Assembly (NCBI RefSeq): GCF_030272615.1
Contig: NC_081415.1
Coordinates: forward strand, 604,211,644-604,275,643
Direction of reading: 5' to 3'
Length of the DNA: 64,000 nt
Source of the DNA: Cryptomeria japonica
Taxonomy: Eukaryota; Streptophyta; Pinopsida; Cupressales; Cupressaceae
Shown: in pieces, positions 1 to 12,017 of the stretch
How the letters are laid out: each line of letters starts with the position of its first letter
Position numbering within the stretch: the first letter of the stretch is position 1
Translations under genes and position numbers: made by a program
The notes under the pieces: generated by a model
What the model saw: the letters and a program-made list of their open reading frames with translations, nothing else
Database searches by the model: none
What the model was told of the DNA's origin: nothing

Positions 1-70
1 TCTCTCAAATAGAGATGATGAAGCAATTTCAAACAATAAGCACATATTCTCACTAAATCCCAAATCAAAC
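1..70 (+). pseudogene. 5' piece of a Gln-rich reading frame interrupted by Copia-1
   Basis: Frame 3 of the first 70 bases reads as a short Gln/Asn/Ser-rich stretch with one stop. Removing Copia-1 and one copy of its target duplication joins this frame, in register, to the Gln/Pro-rich frame starting at 38134. The last five bases (66-70, CAAAC) are the left target duplication. The protein is not recognised and its 5' part lies outside the window. It may be host-derived or part of an older retroelement. Confidence 0.4.
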
Positions 71-1260
71 TGTTGGCAATATGAACGAACTGATTATGTG
101 TTGCATAATTGTTCGTCATTGATGTCAACACTAGCTTATTTTGTTGTCTACCAAGTTCCAGTAGAATGGTTGGATTGTGATGATGATCAGGGGATTTGTC
201 TCTAGTATGTGGAAATGGTTTGGTTAGGTCATTCATGTGATTTAGATACATGTCACATTCAGTTGGTTTGGGATTTGGTGATCAAAAATATATCATATGT
301 TCTAGTAAGCCTTTTGGTTACTGGTAAGGGTTTTACCGACAGATCTTTGTTGAAGATCTTTTGATGGATTTGATAAGTGGTGTTGGTGTAACTTCTAGAA
401 TGTTCTCAGGATGTTGATGGTTATCATCTTCATGTTCTAGTTAATTAGTGGTGTTGCATTTGGCTTATGGTGACCTATTTTAGGTCCAGTGCTATTCTAT
501 ATTATTGACACTTAGGTTATGGACCGGTTTGTGTAACATGTCAGTGGATGCTCCCCTTGCATTACCGGTTGGATTTATTGATTGGATAATGTTGTTTCAG
601 CCTCAGGCCGACTTGGGTTATTATTGGTTTGCAGGTTTAGATAATGGATTTATTGTATTATCTTTTAGGTGGTCGACATAATTGTTTAGGTCCAGGGTTT
701 GTATATATATAATGTAGGATCTCTTTGTAGATCATGGTCATAGAATGGTTATGGGATTATTTGTGTGAGAATAAAGTTTTAATCATATGTAGAGGTTTCA
801 GGTGATCATAGGTGATCGAATTGGGTTTGTGTAAGAGTTTTAAGACCTCCAGTATTGAGCTTAACGAAAACTGTACTTAGGCATATGAGACAATATTCTT
901 GTAGGTCAATCTTCTTTCTAGATTGTAGTCTAAAGATTTCTTGTAGTCAGTGAGGCTCCTTAGTAATGAGAAGTGTGCTCTAGGAAGTGTGCCTTCCTGC
1001 ATGTGGAGGCCCCTTATTGTAATCACATACTTACTACATAAGTATCATCTGACTATGGGTAGGGTTTCCCATCATGATTTTTCCCTTTACTAGGTTTTCC
1101 ACGTACAAATCTTGGTTTTATGTGTTGTGGATGCATGGTAAATATTTTAAGATTTATGTTTGTTCTTAATTAATATATCTTCTATTTTGGTAAAAGGTTT
1201 TAAGTGATTAAAGTTTCATAATCTATTGACAACTAAGTCAGCCCCCCCCCCCCCCTCTCA
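71..1260 (+). repeat. 5' LTR of Copia-1
   Basis: It begins TGTTGGCAATATG and matches 36934-38128 along its length. A TATA-like run lies at 712-722, matching TATAAATAT at 37552-37560 in the other LTR. The U5 box around 1056-1121 is shared with other LTRs here. A run of 14 C residues precedes the end. Compared with the 3' LTR, about 20 terminal bases (the part equivalent to 38105-38126) are missing just before the primer site. Confidence 0.9.
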
Positions 1261-1261
1261 A

Positions 1262-1274
1262 TTGGTATCAAATC
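1262..1274 (+). other. Primer-binding site of Copia-1
   Basis: TTGGTATCAAATC lies directly after the 5' LTR. It is a mutated form of the initiator-Met tRNA primer site TTGGTATCAGAGC, which is intact in Copia-5. Confidence 0.85.
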
Positions 1275-1316
1275 TTAGTCCTCCCTCCAAAAGCTTAACT
1301 GCTTGAGGAAGATCCT

Positions 1317-4300
1317 ATGGTGACTAATAGTTCAACTTCAACTATTTACCAGAGGGACAACCATAGGCTTGATGGAACAAATAATAGAGTGTAGAAGCTT
1401 TGGATGGAGACACATCTGAGATGTCTTGGCAAAGAGATTTGGGAGATCACTAAGAAAGGCTATACTCCTTATGATCCGACATCAGGAAATCCTCCACCAG
1501 TAGACTTGGATAAGAACATTGAAAATGAGTGCAGATCTAGAAAATCCCTTTTGAGCGCCCTTTCAAATTAGCAAATAATGGGATTAACAGACAAATCATC
1601 TGCAAAAGCTATATCAGATAGGTTGGAGACTCTGAATGAAGGTGACCCTGCTATTAAAATTTCTAAACTTGATGGTTACCAGGTGAGATATGAGAACTTG
1701 AGAATGGAGGAAGATGAAAGAATTGTTACTTTTAAGGAAAGATTCAACAAAATTTTCTTGGGAATTCAATGCTATGGTGGATCTCTAAGAGAAGATGAGA
1801 TTGTTTCTAAAGTATTGAGAGTTTTGCCACCGGCATACAAAATGAAGGCTACTATAATCAATGAGTTGAAAACAATGTCTAATACTTATATCAATAGGGA
1901 CATTTTGGTTGGAAATTTTTCTTCTTTTGAGCTTGAAGAATTTGGTCCTCAAGGAGCTGCAAAGACAAAATATGTTTTCAATGCATCTACATCATCAACC
2001 GGCAAGAAATATTGGGAAGAACTATATGTAAAGGAACTAGAGGATATGAAGAAAGAAGATGAATAACTTGACCAACTTGAATCCCTATTTGCTAGAAGGG
2101 TACCTATATGTTTAGTAGGAAGTAAGTATGAAGGAAAATAACCTATCCAATATTTTGCATGCAATAAGATAGGTCATTTTGCATATAGATATCCTGAAAG
2201 AAATTTGAGATTTGAAGAAAAAGCTAGAAGATATTTTAGGCCTAACCCTGAATATTAGAACAAGCATAAGTACAGGAGGAACCAAGATAAATCATGCTAC
2301 GATGTTGATGAGGAAGGTGTGACTGATGATTTTGATGAAGAATTGGCAAAAGATTCAGCTAGTGGATCCGACAATGGAAAGGAATGGGTATTCTTAGCTA
2401 TCAAGGAAGATGCTCCAGAACCTGTCATTCAAAATGAAGAGAAGGCCCTTGCTACTAAAGTTGAAGATAAGGATCAATGGGTGATAAACAGTGAATGTTC
2501 ACATCACATGATTGCAGATAAAAGGAATTTTCTATCTTTGCAAGAATTTGATGGAGGTCAGTTCATATTTGGAGATGACAAAGCATGCATGATCAGAGGA
2601 AGAGGAACTATATCATTGGATGGTAATAATAACATTGATAATGTCTATTATGTAGAAGGTTTAATGCATAATCTTTTGATTGTAGGATAGTTGGTGGATA
2701 AGGGATTTCAATTCTAGTTCAAGGATGGAAAATGCAAAATCATCAACAGATCTGGATTGGAGATTGCAACCGGTACTCAAACTAGAGGTGACATCTTTCA
2801 TTTGAACTCTGAAAAGAAGACATGTTTGATTGCACATATTGATGATAGTTGGATATGGCATAAGAGGTTGTGTAATTCAAATTTTGATTGCATTGTAAAG
2901 ATCAGTTAAACTAAGGCACTTAGAGATATACCTAAGATTGTGAAGCCTCCTAATCTGGTATGTAACGAATATCAAATGGGTAAGCAATTCAGAACTTCTT
3001 TTAAGTATACAAGAAAAATCTAATGATGTTCTTGATCTTATTGATATTGATTTATGTGGTCCTTCTAGAATAAGAATCTTCCAAGCTGATAGATATTTCA
3101 TGCTAGTCATTAATGATTATTCTAGAATGATGTGGGCTATTTTTCTAAGGGAGAAGTCTAAAACCTTTGGAAAGTTGAAGATTTTTAATGGTATGGTTGA
3201 GATAGAGACAGGGTTGAAGATCAAATGCTTAAGATCAGATCAAGGTGGTAAATTCACATCTAGTGAATTCAACAGTTACTGTGAGAAAAATGGTATAAGG
3301 AGATAGTTTTCTGCACTTGAGACACCTCAAGAGAATGGTGTTGTGGAAAGAAATAATAGAACCATATTGGATGTAGCCCAAAATATGATGATGGAAGCCA
3401 ATTTGCTCTCATATCTATTGGAGAGAAGTTGTGAGCATGGCGGTATACACAATCAACAGAGTTCACATCAAAGGAGATATCGGTAAGACAGCTTATGAAT
3501 TATGGTTTTGTCATACACCTACAGTTAAGTACTTTAGAATCTTTGATAGTAAATTCTATATCAAAAGAGATGATTCCATTGGAAAGTTTAATCGTAGATG
3601 TGATGAAGGGATATTTCTTGGTTATTCAACTGAAAGCAAAGTATATAGATGTATTAACAAAAGATTACAAAGAATTGTGGAGACTGCTAATGTTAAGGTG
3701 GATGAGCAGTATAGAGGTCAAATCAGAACTTATGAAAGAAAACTAGACATGGAAATGATCATAGCTTATCTGGTAGTGCTTGCATCGGAACCAAATTTTG
3801 AACTAAGTGAAGATCAGAGTAGAGAAATAGAGATTCAAAAGACTCCTAGGTATGTAAGGTTGAATCATTCATAAGATCAGATCACTGGAGATAAGAGCAA
3901 AGGAGTGATAAAAAGAAGAAGGTTGGCAGCTGAAGAGGTATACTTAATTTCTCAAATTGAACTAGCATCATTATTTGAGGCATGTAAGGATGAATGCTAG
4001 ATGAAAGCTATGGAAGAGGAATTGGATCAAACAGAAAAGAGCAACACATGGACTTTAGTTCCCTGGCCTAAAAATAAGAATGTTATTAGAACTAAATGGG
4101 TTTATAGGAATAAATCAAATGAAGATGGACAAGGTTAGATTGGTCTGCAAAGGATATTCTTAGAAGGAGGGAATTTATTATGATGAAAATTTTTCTCCAA
4201 TAGCAAGGATTGAAGCTATAAGATTATTTCTTGCTTATGTTGCCCATTAAAACTACAAGGTTTATCAGATGGATGTTAAGTGTGCATTTCTAAATGGGGA

Positions 4301-4740
4301 TCTTGAAGAGGAATCCTACATTGAGCAACATGATTGATTTTCACTTTCAGATGACAAAAATATGGTCTGTAGATTGAGGAAAGGTTTATATAGATTGAAG
4401 CAAGCCCCTAGAGCTTGGTATGCCAGATTGGACAAATATATTTTGAAGGTTAGTTTCACTAAAGGTAATGCTGATAGTAACTTGTATTATAAGACCACTA
4501 ATGATGACATATTGATTATTGAGGTCTTTGTTGATGATATCATCTTTGGAGGTGAAGAAAAGTTATGTAAGAAATTCTTTGGTAATATGAATAATTAATT
4601 TGAGATGTCTATGATTGGAGAAATGAGATTTTTTCTAGGTTTGTAGATTACTCAGACTAATAAAGGTATTTTCATTTGTCAAACTAAGTATGCTAGAGAG
4701 TTGTTGAAGAAATTTGGTATGGAAAATTCTAAACTGGTTG
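1317..4740 (+). pseudogene. Copia-1 gag-pol, first part (Gag, protease, integrase, start of RT)
   Basis: The frame opens at ATG 1317 and matches the Copia-5 polyprotein throughout. The Gag helical domain spans about 1317-2090, with a damaged CCHC knuckle near 2150-2200. The protease region follows near 2490, where its DSG has become NSE. Integrase covers about 2850-3430 with core acidic sites in IDIDLCG, RSDQGG and PQENGVVERN. RT begins near 4050 and includes FVDD near 4530. At least fifteen stops and several frameshifts break it. The frame ends at the Gypsy insertion and resumes at 35766. It cannot make an active polyprotein. Confidence 0.9.
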
Positions 4741-4744
4741 GTAC

Positions 4745-5105
4745 TGAAGAGGATAAAAGATTAGTGAGGTGGATTAGATAACAAATATGCAAATCAAACA
4801 TATAATCACATGAAATCCAAAGACATAATTTGAAATGCTCAAAACAAGAATGAAATGCATATACCTCATAAACCAATACCTTCTCCTTTGGATGGAGCTT
4901 GATGAAGTGAAGGCACCCTTGGATGATGCTTCACTTGATGTGGATGGCTCTCCAATGTTGTGCACAATATGAAAGGGATTTTAGGAGGATGATATGGACA
5001 AAATGGTTAAGTGTGGATGAGATATGATTTGGACATGATAAGGTTGCTCAAGATGATTTCTTAGGCTCAAAAGGGCAGCATAAGATTACTGAACTTGGAG
5101 ATGAT
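4745..5105 (-). repeat. 3' LTR of Gypsy-2, left fragment
   Basis: It matches 34472-34853 of the other LTR except for a 21-base block present only on the right (near 34665-34687). It is cut at 5105 by insertion of Gypsy-3, whose target duplication ATGAT occupies 5101-5105. The LTR resumes at 14844. Confidence 0.92.
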
Positions 5106-5374
5106 TGTTGGTGGTAATATTATACATAGAAATAAAACTAGTTAATTAAGTTGTAATTGTGTTGGTTAGTTGGCAACCGAGGGGTGGCAGTGGTGGTGCG
5201 ATGGTTGGCACTCGCACCCCCTCAACATCTTTATATACTCTCGAATGTAACTTGTGTAGGACACTTATGAATAGAATAACATCTGATATATTGCATTTGA
5301 TATCTATGGCATTATTATTCTCCATTACGTGCTTTATTTGTGTACTTAAAGTTATTCACCCGAGAGGGAAAACA
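5106..5374 (+). repeat. 5' LTR of Gypsy-3
   Basis: It runs from TGTTGGTGG to GGGAAAACA and pairs with 14571-14838. A TATATA run near 5233 may be the promoter TATA element. Confidence 0.93.
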
Positions 5375-5389
5375 TTTGGTGTTGTTGCC
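5375..5389 (+). other. Primer-binding site of Gypsy-3
   Basis: TTTGGTGTTGTTGCC directly follows the LTR. It can be read as TTTGGCGCCGTTGCC with C-to-T changes at CpG and CC positions. That is the Asp-tRNA site known from Athila/Tat elements. The assignment is inferred. Confidence 0.6.
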
Positions 5390-6177
5390 TAGACGTACTC
5401 GGGAAGGAAGATGCGGATGGCACACAGACATGATGGGCCTACCCATTGGTGAGATAAACCCAGAGGCTGACGACGTGCAAACCGAGCTCCACAATAGAGA
5501 AGACACGCGATGAGGGAATTTTCAATTCTGCTCTAGGTAGCCATCGAGATGTACATCTGACGAGAGAACACGAAGGCAGAAATCCCACCAAGTGCCATGT
5601 GGACAACACTGGAGGTTAGCCCAACAATAAATCGGTTGATGAACCATCTTCCCTGGTTGCTTGCACAAGCATCGCTGGCACAACAAGCTCGCCTGGAGGA
5701 GATTGCCCAAGAAGAGCGACGCCAATAGATCATGCAATAGTATGAAGATAATAGCTGATGGGAAGTAGAACAGGATGACGCTAGGCTAGGAAGGAATTGA
5801 ACCTTGAACCTTCTATATTCAAATAAAAGTGTCATTGACACGAGTTGTATCTGACGAAATGAATTAATAAAGACATGTTTTGGTTTATGTATTGTGAATT
5901 ATGGAAATGTATCACAATTAATGCCCAACCTATTGAATAAAGATAGAAATAAAAAAGAAGAAACAAACGAGTGGGAGGCCACACAGAGGGCCTTAATTTT
6001 GGAACAACAAGTAGAATGTAGATGAAGGCTGAGGCAACTTGTCGAAGGATGACCTACCGAAGGGTGGCCCAAAGGGACTAAGGAGGTGTCACAAAGGGTG
6101 TAGAAGCTAAGGGAAATTTCTACACACCGCCAAAACACTGTAGGGTGTGGAGCCATGAAGAGTTTCTGGAGGAAACA
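5390..6177 (+). other. Leader and possible eroded Gag N-terminus of Gypsy-3
   Basis: No frame longer than about 100 codons is open on the coding strand. Fragments of charged, Gag-like sequence occur from about 5950, but I could not assign them to a domain. Confidence 0.4.
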
Positions 6178-7640
6178 AGGTTACAGCAGAATCTAGTCGA
6201 GGAGACTCGGGATTAGTTTAGAAACTTATCCCTTACACCACGAAGTTAGGATCACCAAAGGGAGCCAGAACTGGGCATGGGTGAGAATGAAAGGGAGGAC
6301 AACTATATGGCTATAGGTGCTACACACGGTAGGCAAAACACCATACTCCCAGTCACCCTTGCAGGACACACCACCAATGCCGGAGGGAGTGGTGCAGGGG
6401 CTCAGACACAGCCATAGCCACCTCAAGGGAGATGACCCCCATCAATGGTGAGCAAACAGAAACTACCGAAGTTCAATGACGATGAGAAGGAAGATCTCAT
6501 CCACCATTATCGAACGTACAAAACCATATGGTTAGCAAATGGTGTTACCGATCAGGATGAATGGGTAACACAATTCCCAGCAACCTTGAGGGGAGTGGCC
6601 ATAGAATGGTACTCAAATATGGATAAGGCCAAAGTCAACACATGGCTCAACCTAAAGAAGGAGTTTGGGATAGTGTTCCGCCTCCTGAGAGATGACAACA
6701 AAATAGTCGCCGAGATCTATGGAACGAAGCAGAACAAGAACAAGACTGTCCGAGCCTATAGTCTGTGGCTGAAGGAACTATTGGGAAAAATGGAGAGTCA
6801 ACTAGCAGATGGGTTGAAAAAGAGATGGTTCATAGAGGGTCTGAAACACTCCCTCTGAAAGAAGATGAAAATTGTTCCACCTACATTGTATGAAGACGCA
6901 TAAAATAGAGGGATGGATCTCGAGAGCGAGACCAAGACATCAAAGAAAAAAAAGAAGGATAGCTCATCCAAGGAGGATGACTCTTCACACAAAAGTAGCA
7001 GTGACGCCAAGGCTAGTAAATGGGTGCAAGCACTCTAGAAAGACATGGAGCAAATGAGAAGGGAGTTCAAAATAGTGAGAAGCATCGATCAGACTGAAGG
7101 GGACATATGGTGCAATGAGTGCAAAGAGGAGGGGCATACAAAGGGTACTTGCTTGAAGAAAGCATTCTTTGAGATTTGCCAAGTGATGGGACACTCCACA
7201 AAGGAGTGCCTATACAACATGAAAACCTGAAGTACGCAAATGAACCAGGTGTTGTTCACGGAGCAGGCCACAACATCCGCACCAGTAGGTATGGGCCAAC
7301 AAACTAACACAATGACATCATCTGGAGGATACCGGGATAACAGACACGGCGGTGGAAGAAATAACAACAATAACAATAACAGAAACTGGATCTAGTATGA
7401 TGCTAAGGGTCGGGCAATGATCCAGTGTAGGGCCTATAATCAATGGGGACACTTCGCCTATGATTGCACAAAGGAAGCCAACCCTTAGCACCTCTGTCGA
7501 TGGTGCGGGCAAGGTGACCATGAGGAGGCAAATTGCTCGAAACATGGTGTAAACCTCCTAAACATAGAACCCATGAAAGCAGAAGTGTTGGCAATCACAA
7601 GGGTGTAGGCCAAAAAGGGTGCATACCCAAATCCCCAGAT
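6178..7640 (+). pseudogene. Gypsy-3 gag
   Basis: A Retrotrans_gag-like helical domain is readable from about 6445 to 6858 and contains the usual TLRGVAIEWYSN motif. After stops at 6858 and 6901 comes a Lys/Ser-rich linker. Three Cys/His knuckle-like motifs follow: one near 7110-7215, CRAYNQWGHFAYDC near 7430, and CRWCGQGDHEEANC near 7500. An Asn-rich stretch (about 7355-7380) lies before the last two. At least six stops are present. The protein would have packaged element RNA into virus-like particles in the cytoplasm. Confidence 0.8.
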
Positions 7641-7857
7641 AGAGACAGAAAGAGTGCGAGAGGCAAGAGATGAGATCACAAAGGAAATGGCCGTACAAGG
7701 ATAGAACAACCACTAGACCTCAAATTTGCCACAAACAAGGGGAGAAGAGGAAATCTTACGGCAAATATTGCAGATGGAGGTACCGATGAGATTACAAGAC
7801 CTCCTAGAGACCATGCCGTAGTTAAAAATGACTATCTTAAACTCTATACCCTCATAG

Positions 7858-8508
7858 GTGAAAATGAGGGAGGTCATGAGCCCCACAGCTGACCCTGCAT
7901 TAAGGGAGGTCCTAAGCCCCACGGTCGACCCCATGTTGGTGGTAGTCAATAGCGGATGCCAACCAGTGGTGGTAGAAATGGGCATATTGGGGACTACCTT
8001 GACAGACACTATTGTGGATGGAGGGTCAGGAGTAAATGTGCTCCCAGAAGCCACATGGAAAAAACTAGGAAAGCCTACGTTGTGGCCCCCCACGTTCAAC
8101 CTACTAGGGGCAAATCAACATGGGATTAAACCCCTTGGTACCCTCATGGGCTAGCAAGTGATGATTGGCATGCAACCATTCATACTAGATTTCATAGTAA
8201 CTCCCTTGAAGTAGAAAGGGTATGACGCCATTCTCAAGTGTGGGTGGCTCATTGCAGCAAAAGAAAACCATAATTGGAAGCAGAATACTCTTTCCTTGGA
8301 AAAGGTGGGGAGGAAGTATGTGATCGATCTCCATACACAAATGGTGAGTGAGGAGTTGGCATCCTCCTCCGACTTAGAATCTAAGGGAGACCAATTGGGG
8401 GAGGGCAGAGATAGACACCGCATGGAGCCTAGTGATGAAGGGGTGTTAGAATTGGAGGCATGCTCAGGGGACAACGGGGACTCCTTGAATGGCCTCTTCC
8501 ACTGGTAA
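7858..8508 (+). pseudogene. Gypsy-3 aspartic protease region
   Basis: The retropepsin-like stretch includes the active-site motif TIVDGGSGVNVLP near 8010-8045 and a hydrophobic IL..GWLI segment downstream. A stop at 8154 and another near 8211 split it. An acidic linker follows to the stop at 8508. The family processes Gag-Pol; this copy is inactive. Confidence 0.75.
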
Positions 8509-10140
8509 ATGGGAGATTATGAATTATTTAAACCCTCGTGCAATGTATTGAGCATCGAGGAAGAACCAGATATATTTCCCCCAAAATATGGCGAGTACAA
8601 GGAAGGGGAGGCCTCGGTGAATCAGATGCTGACACACCAATTCCTGAAGGGGGAGCCCATTAAATATCAGGAATTCAATTTAAAGGAGACAAATCTCAGG
8701 GGGACGAGTGACCCCAAGATCATCCTTGTCGACTCGATGACTGGAATCCAATGCTGAAAGCGGCGGCCTTCAAAATTTTCCTGGAATACAAGGATTTCTT
8801 TGCATGGACATACAAGGACCTGAAGGGCATGCTCCCAGAGTTATGTGTACATCGAATAACATTAGTACCAGGAGCCCAGCCAATAAGGAAGCAGCCTTAC
8901 CGTATGAAAAGAATTATGTTGCATAGGTGAATGACGAAATTGAATGAATGTTGGAAGCAGGCATAATCTTCAATGTTTAGACAAGCGAATGGGTGTCTCC
9001 CATTGTGATTTCCCTCAAGAAAGAGGCCAATCAGATCTGGATCTATGTATACTTCTGGTGTCTAAACGCTGTCACTATTAAAGACCTGTTTCTCATACCC
9101 TTCACCGACAACATCTTGGAGGAAGTAGCTGGACATGAAATCTATTCCTTCATGGATGGGTTCTCTAGGTACAACCAGATGTCTATTGCGGAGGAAGATA
9201 AGTTGAAAACAACCTTCGTGGTGGAGGACGGTGTGTATGCATACAATTGAATGCCCTTTGGCCTATTCAATGCACCTGCCACCTTTTAGTGCATCATCTT
9301 GCACATCTTTGACAAGATGTCGGTGGGGAACTTCAAAGCCTTCTTGGATGATTGGTCTATTTACAGTGGATAGGACATCCACCTAGAAACCCTCAGGGAG
9401 TGTCTAGAGAGATGTCAAAGGGCATGGTTGGACCTCAATCCAAAGAAATGTAGATTCATGGTACCACAGGGAAGATTGCTTGGACACATTGTGTGTAATG
9501 AAGGATTGAAAATGGACCAGGACAAGATTCGAGTAATAGTAGAAATGGAACCTCCTATGGACGTCACGGGGATAAAGTCTGTCCTTGGTCATGTGAGGTA
9601 CTATAGGAGGTCCATCAAGAACTTAGCTGAGGTTTCCCACCCATTGGATAGGTTAACTTGAAAAGGGGAACCATACATCTAGATAGAGCCATAGAGCAAG
9701 GCCTTTGAAGAGCTGAAGACAAGGTTGATGGGAGCACCCATACAAGCATACCCGAATTAGGATAAGGAATTCCACATTCATGTGGATGCCTCAAACTATG
9801 CCATCAGGGCTACATTAGCCCAGGTAGGAGGACATGGGTTGGACCACCCTATTTATTTTGCCAGCAGGTTGCTCTCAAAGGCGGAAAAGAACTACAGTAC
9901 CACAGAAAGCGAAGCCCTTTGCATGGTATATGCCGTACAAAATTTTTGTCATTTCCTACTGGCCACACCATTCACATTCTACATAGACCACCAGGCACTC
10001 ATGTACTTGGTAAACAAGCCTATTACTGAGGGGAGGATAATTCATTGGCTATTGCTACTATAGGAGTTCACATTTTCAATTGTGGTAAGACCAGGGCGAA
10101 GCCATGTCATAGCTGATCAAGTGTCCTAGATTAAGTTGGG
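8509..10140 (+). pseudogene. Gypsy-3 reverse transcriptase and RNase H
   Basis: A linker at 8509-8757 leads into RT. From 8993 the RT reads SPIVISLKK..., then FMDGFSRYNQMSI near 9150, MPFGLFNAPATF near 9250 and the catalytic FLDDWSIYS near 9340, the Gypsy counterpart of YVDD. The thumb, LNPKKCRF, is near 9440. RNase H follows from about 9760: HVDASNYAIRATLAQ, then TESEALCMVYAV and YIDHQALMYL. Frameshifts before 8993 and stops at 9250, 9285, 9370 and 9661 inactivate it. Confidence 0.85.
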
Positions 10141-10209
10141 GGAACCTCCAGAGGGAGTAAATGATGATTTTCTGGATGTGCACTTGTTCCAAATAGCTTC
10201 ACTTCCTTC

Positions 10210-11489
10210 ATGGTACAAGAAGATTGGAGAGTACCTATCGACGTCCTGATTTTCGGAGGGTATGCCTCAAGGGGAACAGAGAAAGCTCATATTAAGGAGC
10301 AGGACTTTTTCGTTCATCAATGGGTTACTCTACAAAATGGGGCTGGACCAGGTATTAAGGCATTATGTCATGGAGGAAGAAGTCTCAAGCATATTAAGGG
10401 AGGCACATGAAGGACCTGTAGGTGGACATATGGGCCCAAACACTATAGCCCGCAAGGTGCTTCTGGCAAGACTATGGTGGCCAACTGTACATCATGACGC
10501 CAGGAAGTGGGTCATGGGGTGCGACAATTGCCAACGGGCAGGCAAACCTCTAAAGTGAGACTTCATGCCCCTCAATCCGTTGCACACACAGGAACTCTTT
10601 GAATTATGGGGACTCGACTTTGTAGGGTCTCTTAAGGCTAGCCGCACATGACGATGCCGGTACATTATGGTTGTGACGGAATACTTGACTAAGTGGGTGG
10701 AGGCGAGGGCTCTCCCGGATAACTCCACAGTAAGAATGACTAAATTTATTATGAACAAATCATTACACGATATGGTATACCTATTCAATTGACCAGTGAC
10801 TGAGGGGCCACTTCGTGAACCATGTCATATAGCTGTTGACCTCAAAATTTAAGATTTTTCACTCATTATTGAGCCTGTACTACCCACGTGCCAATGGCCA
10901 GGCTGAGGCCACAAATAAAATATTGGTATCGGTAATTTACAAGTCCTATGGAGTAGAAAAGGAAGATTGGGAGGGGAAGTTACCCTCTGTACTATGAGCC
11001 TATAGAATGATCTACAAGGCGACCATGGGTCAGATTGCATTCCAACTTATGTACAAGTAGGAAGCGGTGGTGCCAGCAGAATTCATGGTGCCAAGCCTTT
11101 GCATTGCGGTAGAGAATGGACTCGGGGATATGGAGAGCCTGAGAGAGAGACTGTATGCCTTAAGCAAGTTGCACGAAAAAAGAATAATGGCACAATGGGC
11201 CATTGAGGCAGCCCAGCAAAGATGGAAGGTCTAGCACAACAAGCATCTTCGACAAATGAAGTTTACTCCTAGGCAGTTAGTGTTGAAATTCAATGGGAGG
11301 AACGAAATCAAACCAGGAAAATTTAAAGTGCAATGGCTAGCGCCCTTCAAGGTACGCGAGGTCAATGCCAATGGAGTGATCAAGTTGTGGATGCTTGATG
11401 GGAATGAGATACCAGACACTGTCAACGGGTCGAAATTAAAAGTTTACCATGAACAGAGGGAACCTGGATCCTCCAATCAAGATGCTTGA
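10210..11489 (+). pseudogene. Gypsy-3 integrase
   Basis: The HHCC zinc region lies at about 10390-10545 (H...H...CDNCQ). The core starts near 10600 with LDFVG and TKWVEA but is badly shifted after 10780. A C-terminal barrel is readable at 11256-11489, starting MKFTPRQLVLKFN. No chromodomain was seen. It is broken by stops and frameshifts. Confidence 0.8.
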
Positions 11490-11575
11490 TAGTATTTAAT
11501 TGAAAAAAAAAAAAAACGTATGGTCATGCAGTGGACCGTACTATCAAAAAAAAAAAAGGTTAAAAAGTCATGGTG

Positions 11576-11740
11576 GAACCACCATATAGTGGCAACACCG
11601 ATGGCACCGTATGGTAGCAACACCGACGGTGCGACTACCAGCAGTGGCAACACCGACGGTGGGACCATCATGCGATGGCAACATTGACGGTGGACACCAC
11701 CATTGCATAATGGACACCACCATCACGCGGTGGACACCGC
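11576..11740 (+). repeat. Degenerate minisatellite in the Gypsy-3 spacer
   Basis: Four to five imperfect units of about 30-33 bases share the core TGGCAACACCGACGGT. They sit between two A-rich runs (11504-11517 and 11546-11557) and a second short repeat at 11780-11818 built on a ten-base C-rich unit. The region is non-coding spacer between integrase and the downstream ORF. Confidence 0.7.
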
Positions 11741-12017
11741 CATGGGATAAAGCCGCACAAAAAAATAAATAAAAACAAAGCCCCGCACAACCCCGCACAA
11801 CCCCACACAACCCCACACCAGCATAAAGAAAACCATGCAGGCCGACCCAGTCTACACACTCAACCCGACCCAACATAGCAGACAACCGCACAAGGAAGTA
11901 CTGTACGCCTACAACAATTTGGGAAAGAGGCACATGGTTATTAATTTAACCCTATTCTTTTTTAGAAAAGTGGCAGATGAGTTTTGGTTTTTAAAAGGTA
12001 ATAAAAGTATAATTAAA

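Noticed and set aside
5375-5389. Initiator-Met primer site for Gypsy-3
   Set aside because: The bases after the LTR do not match TTGGTATCAGAGC; a decayed Asp-type site fits better.
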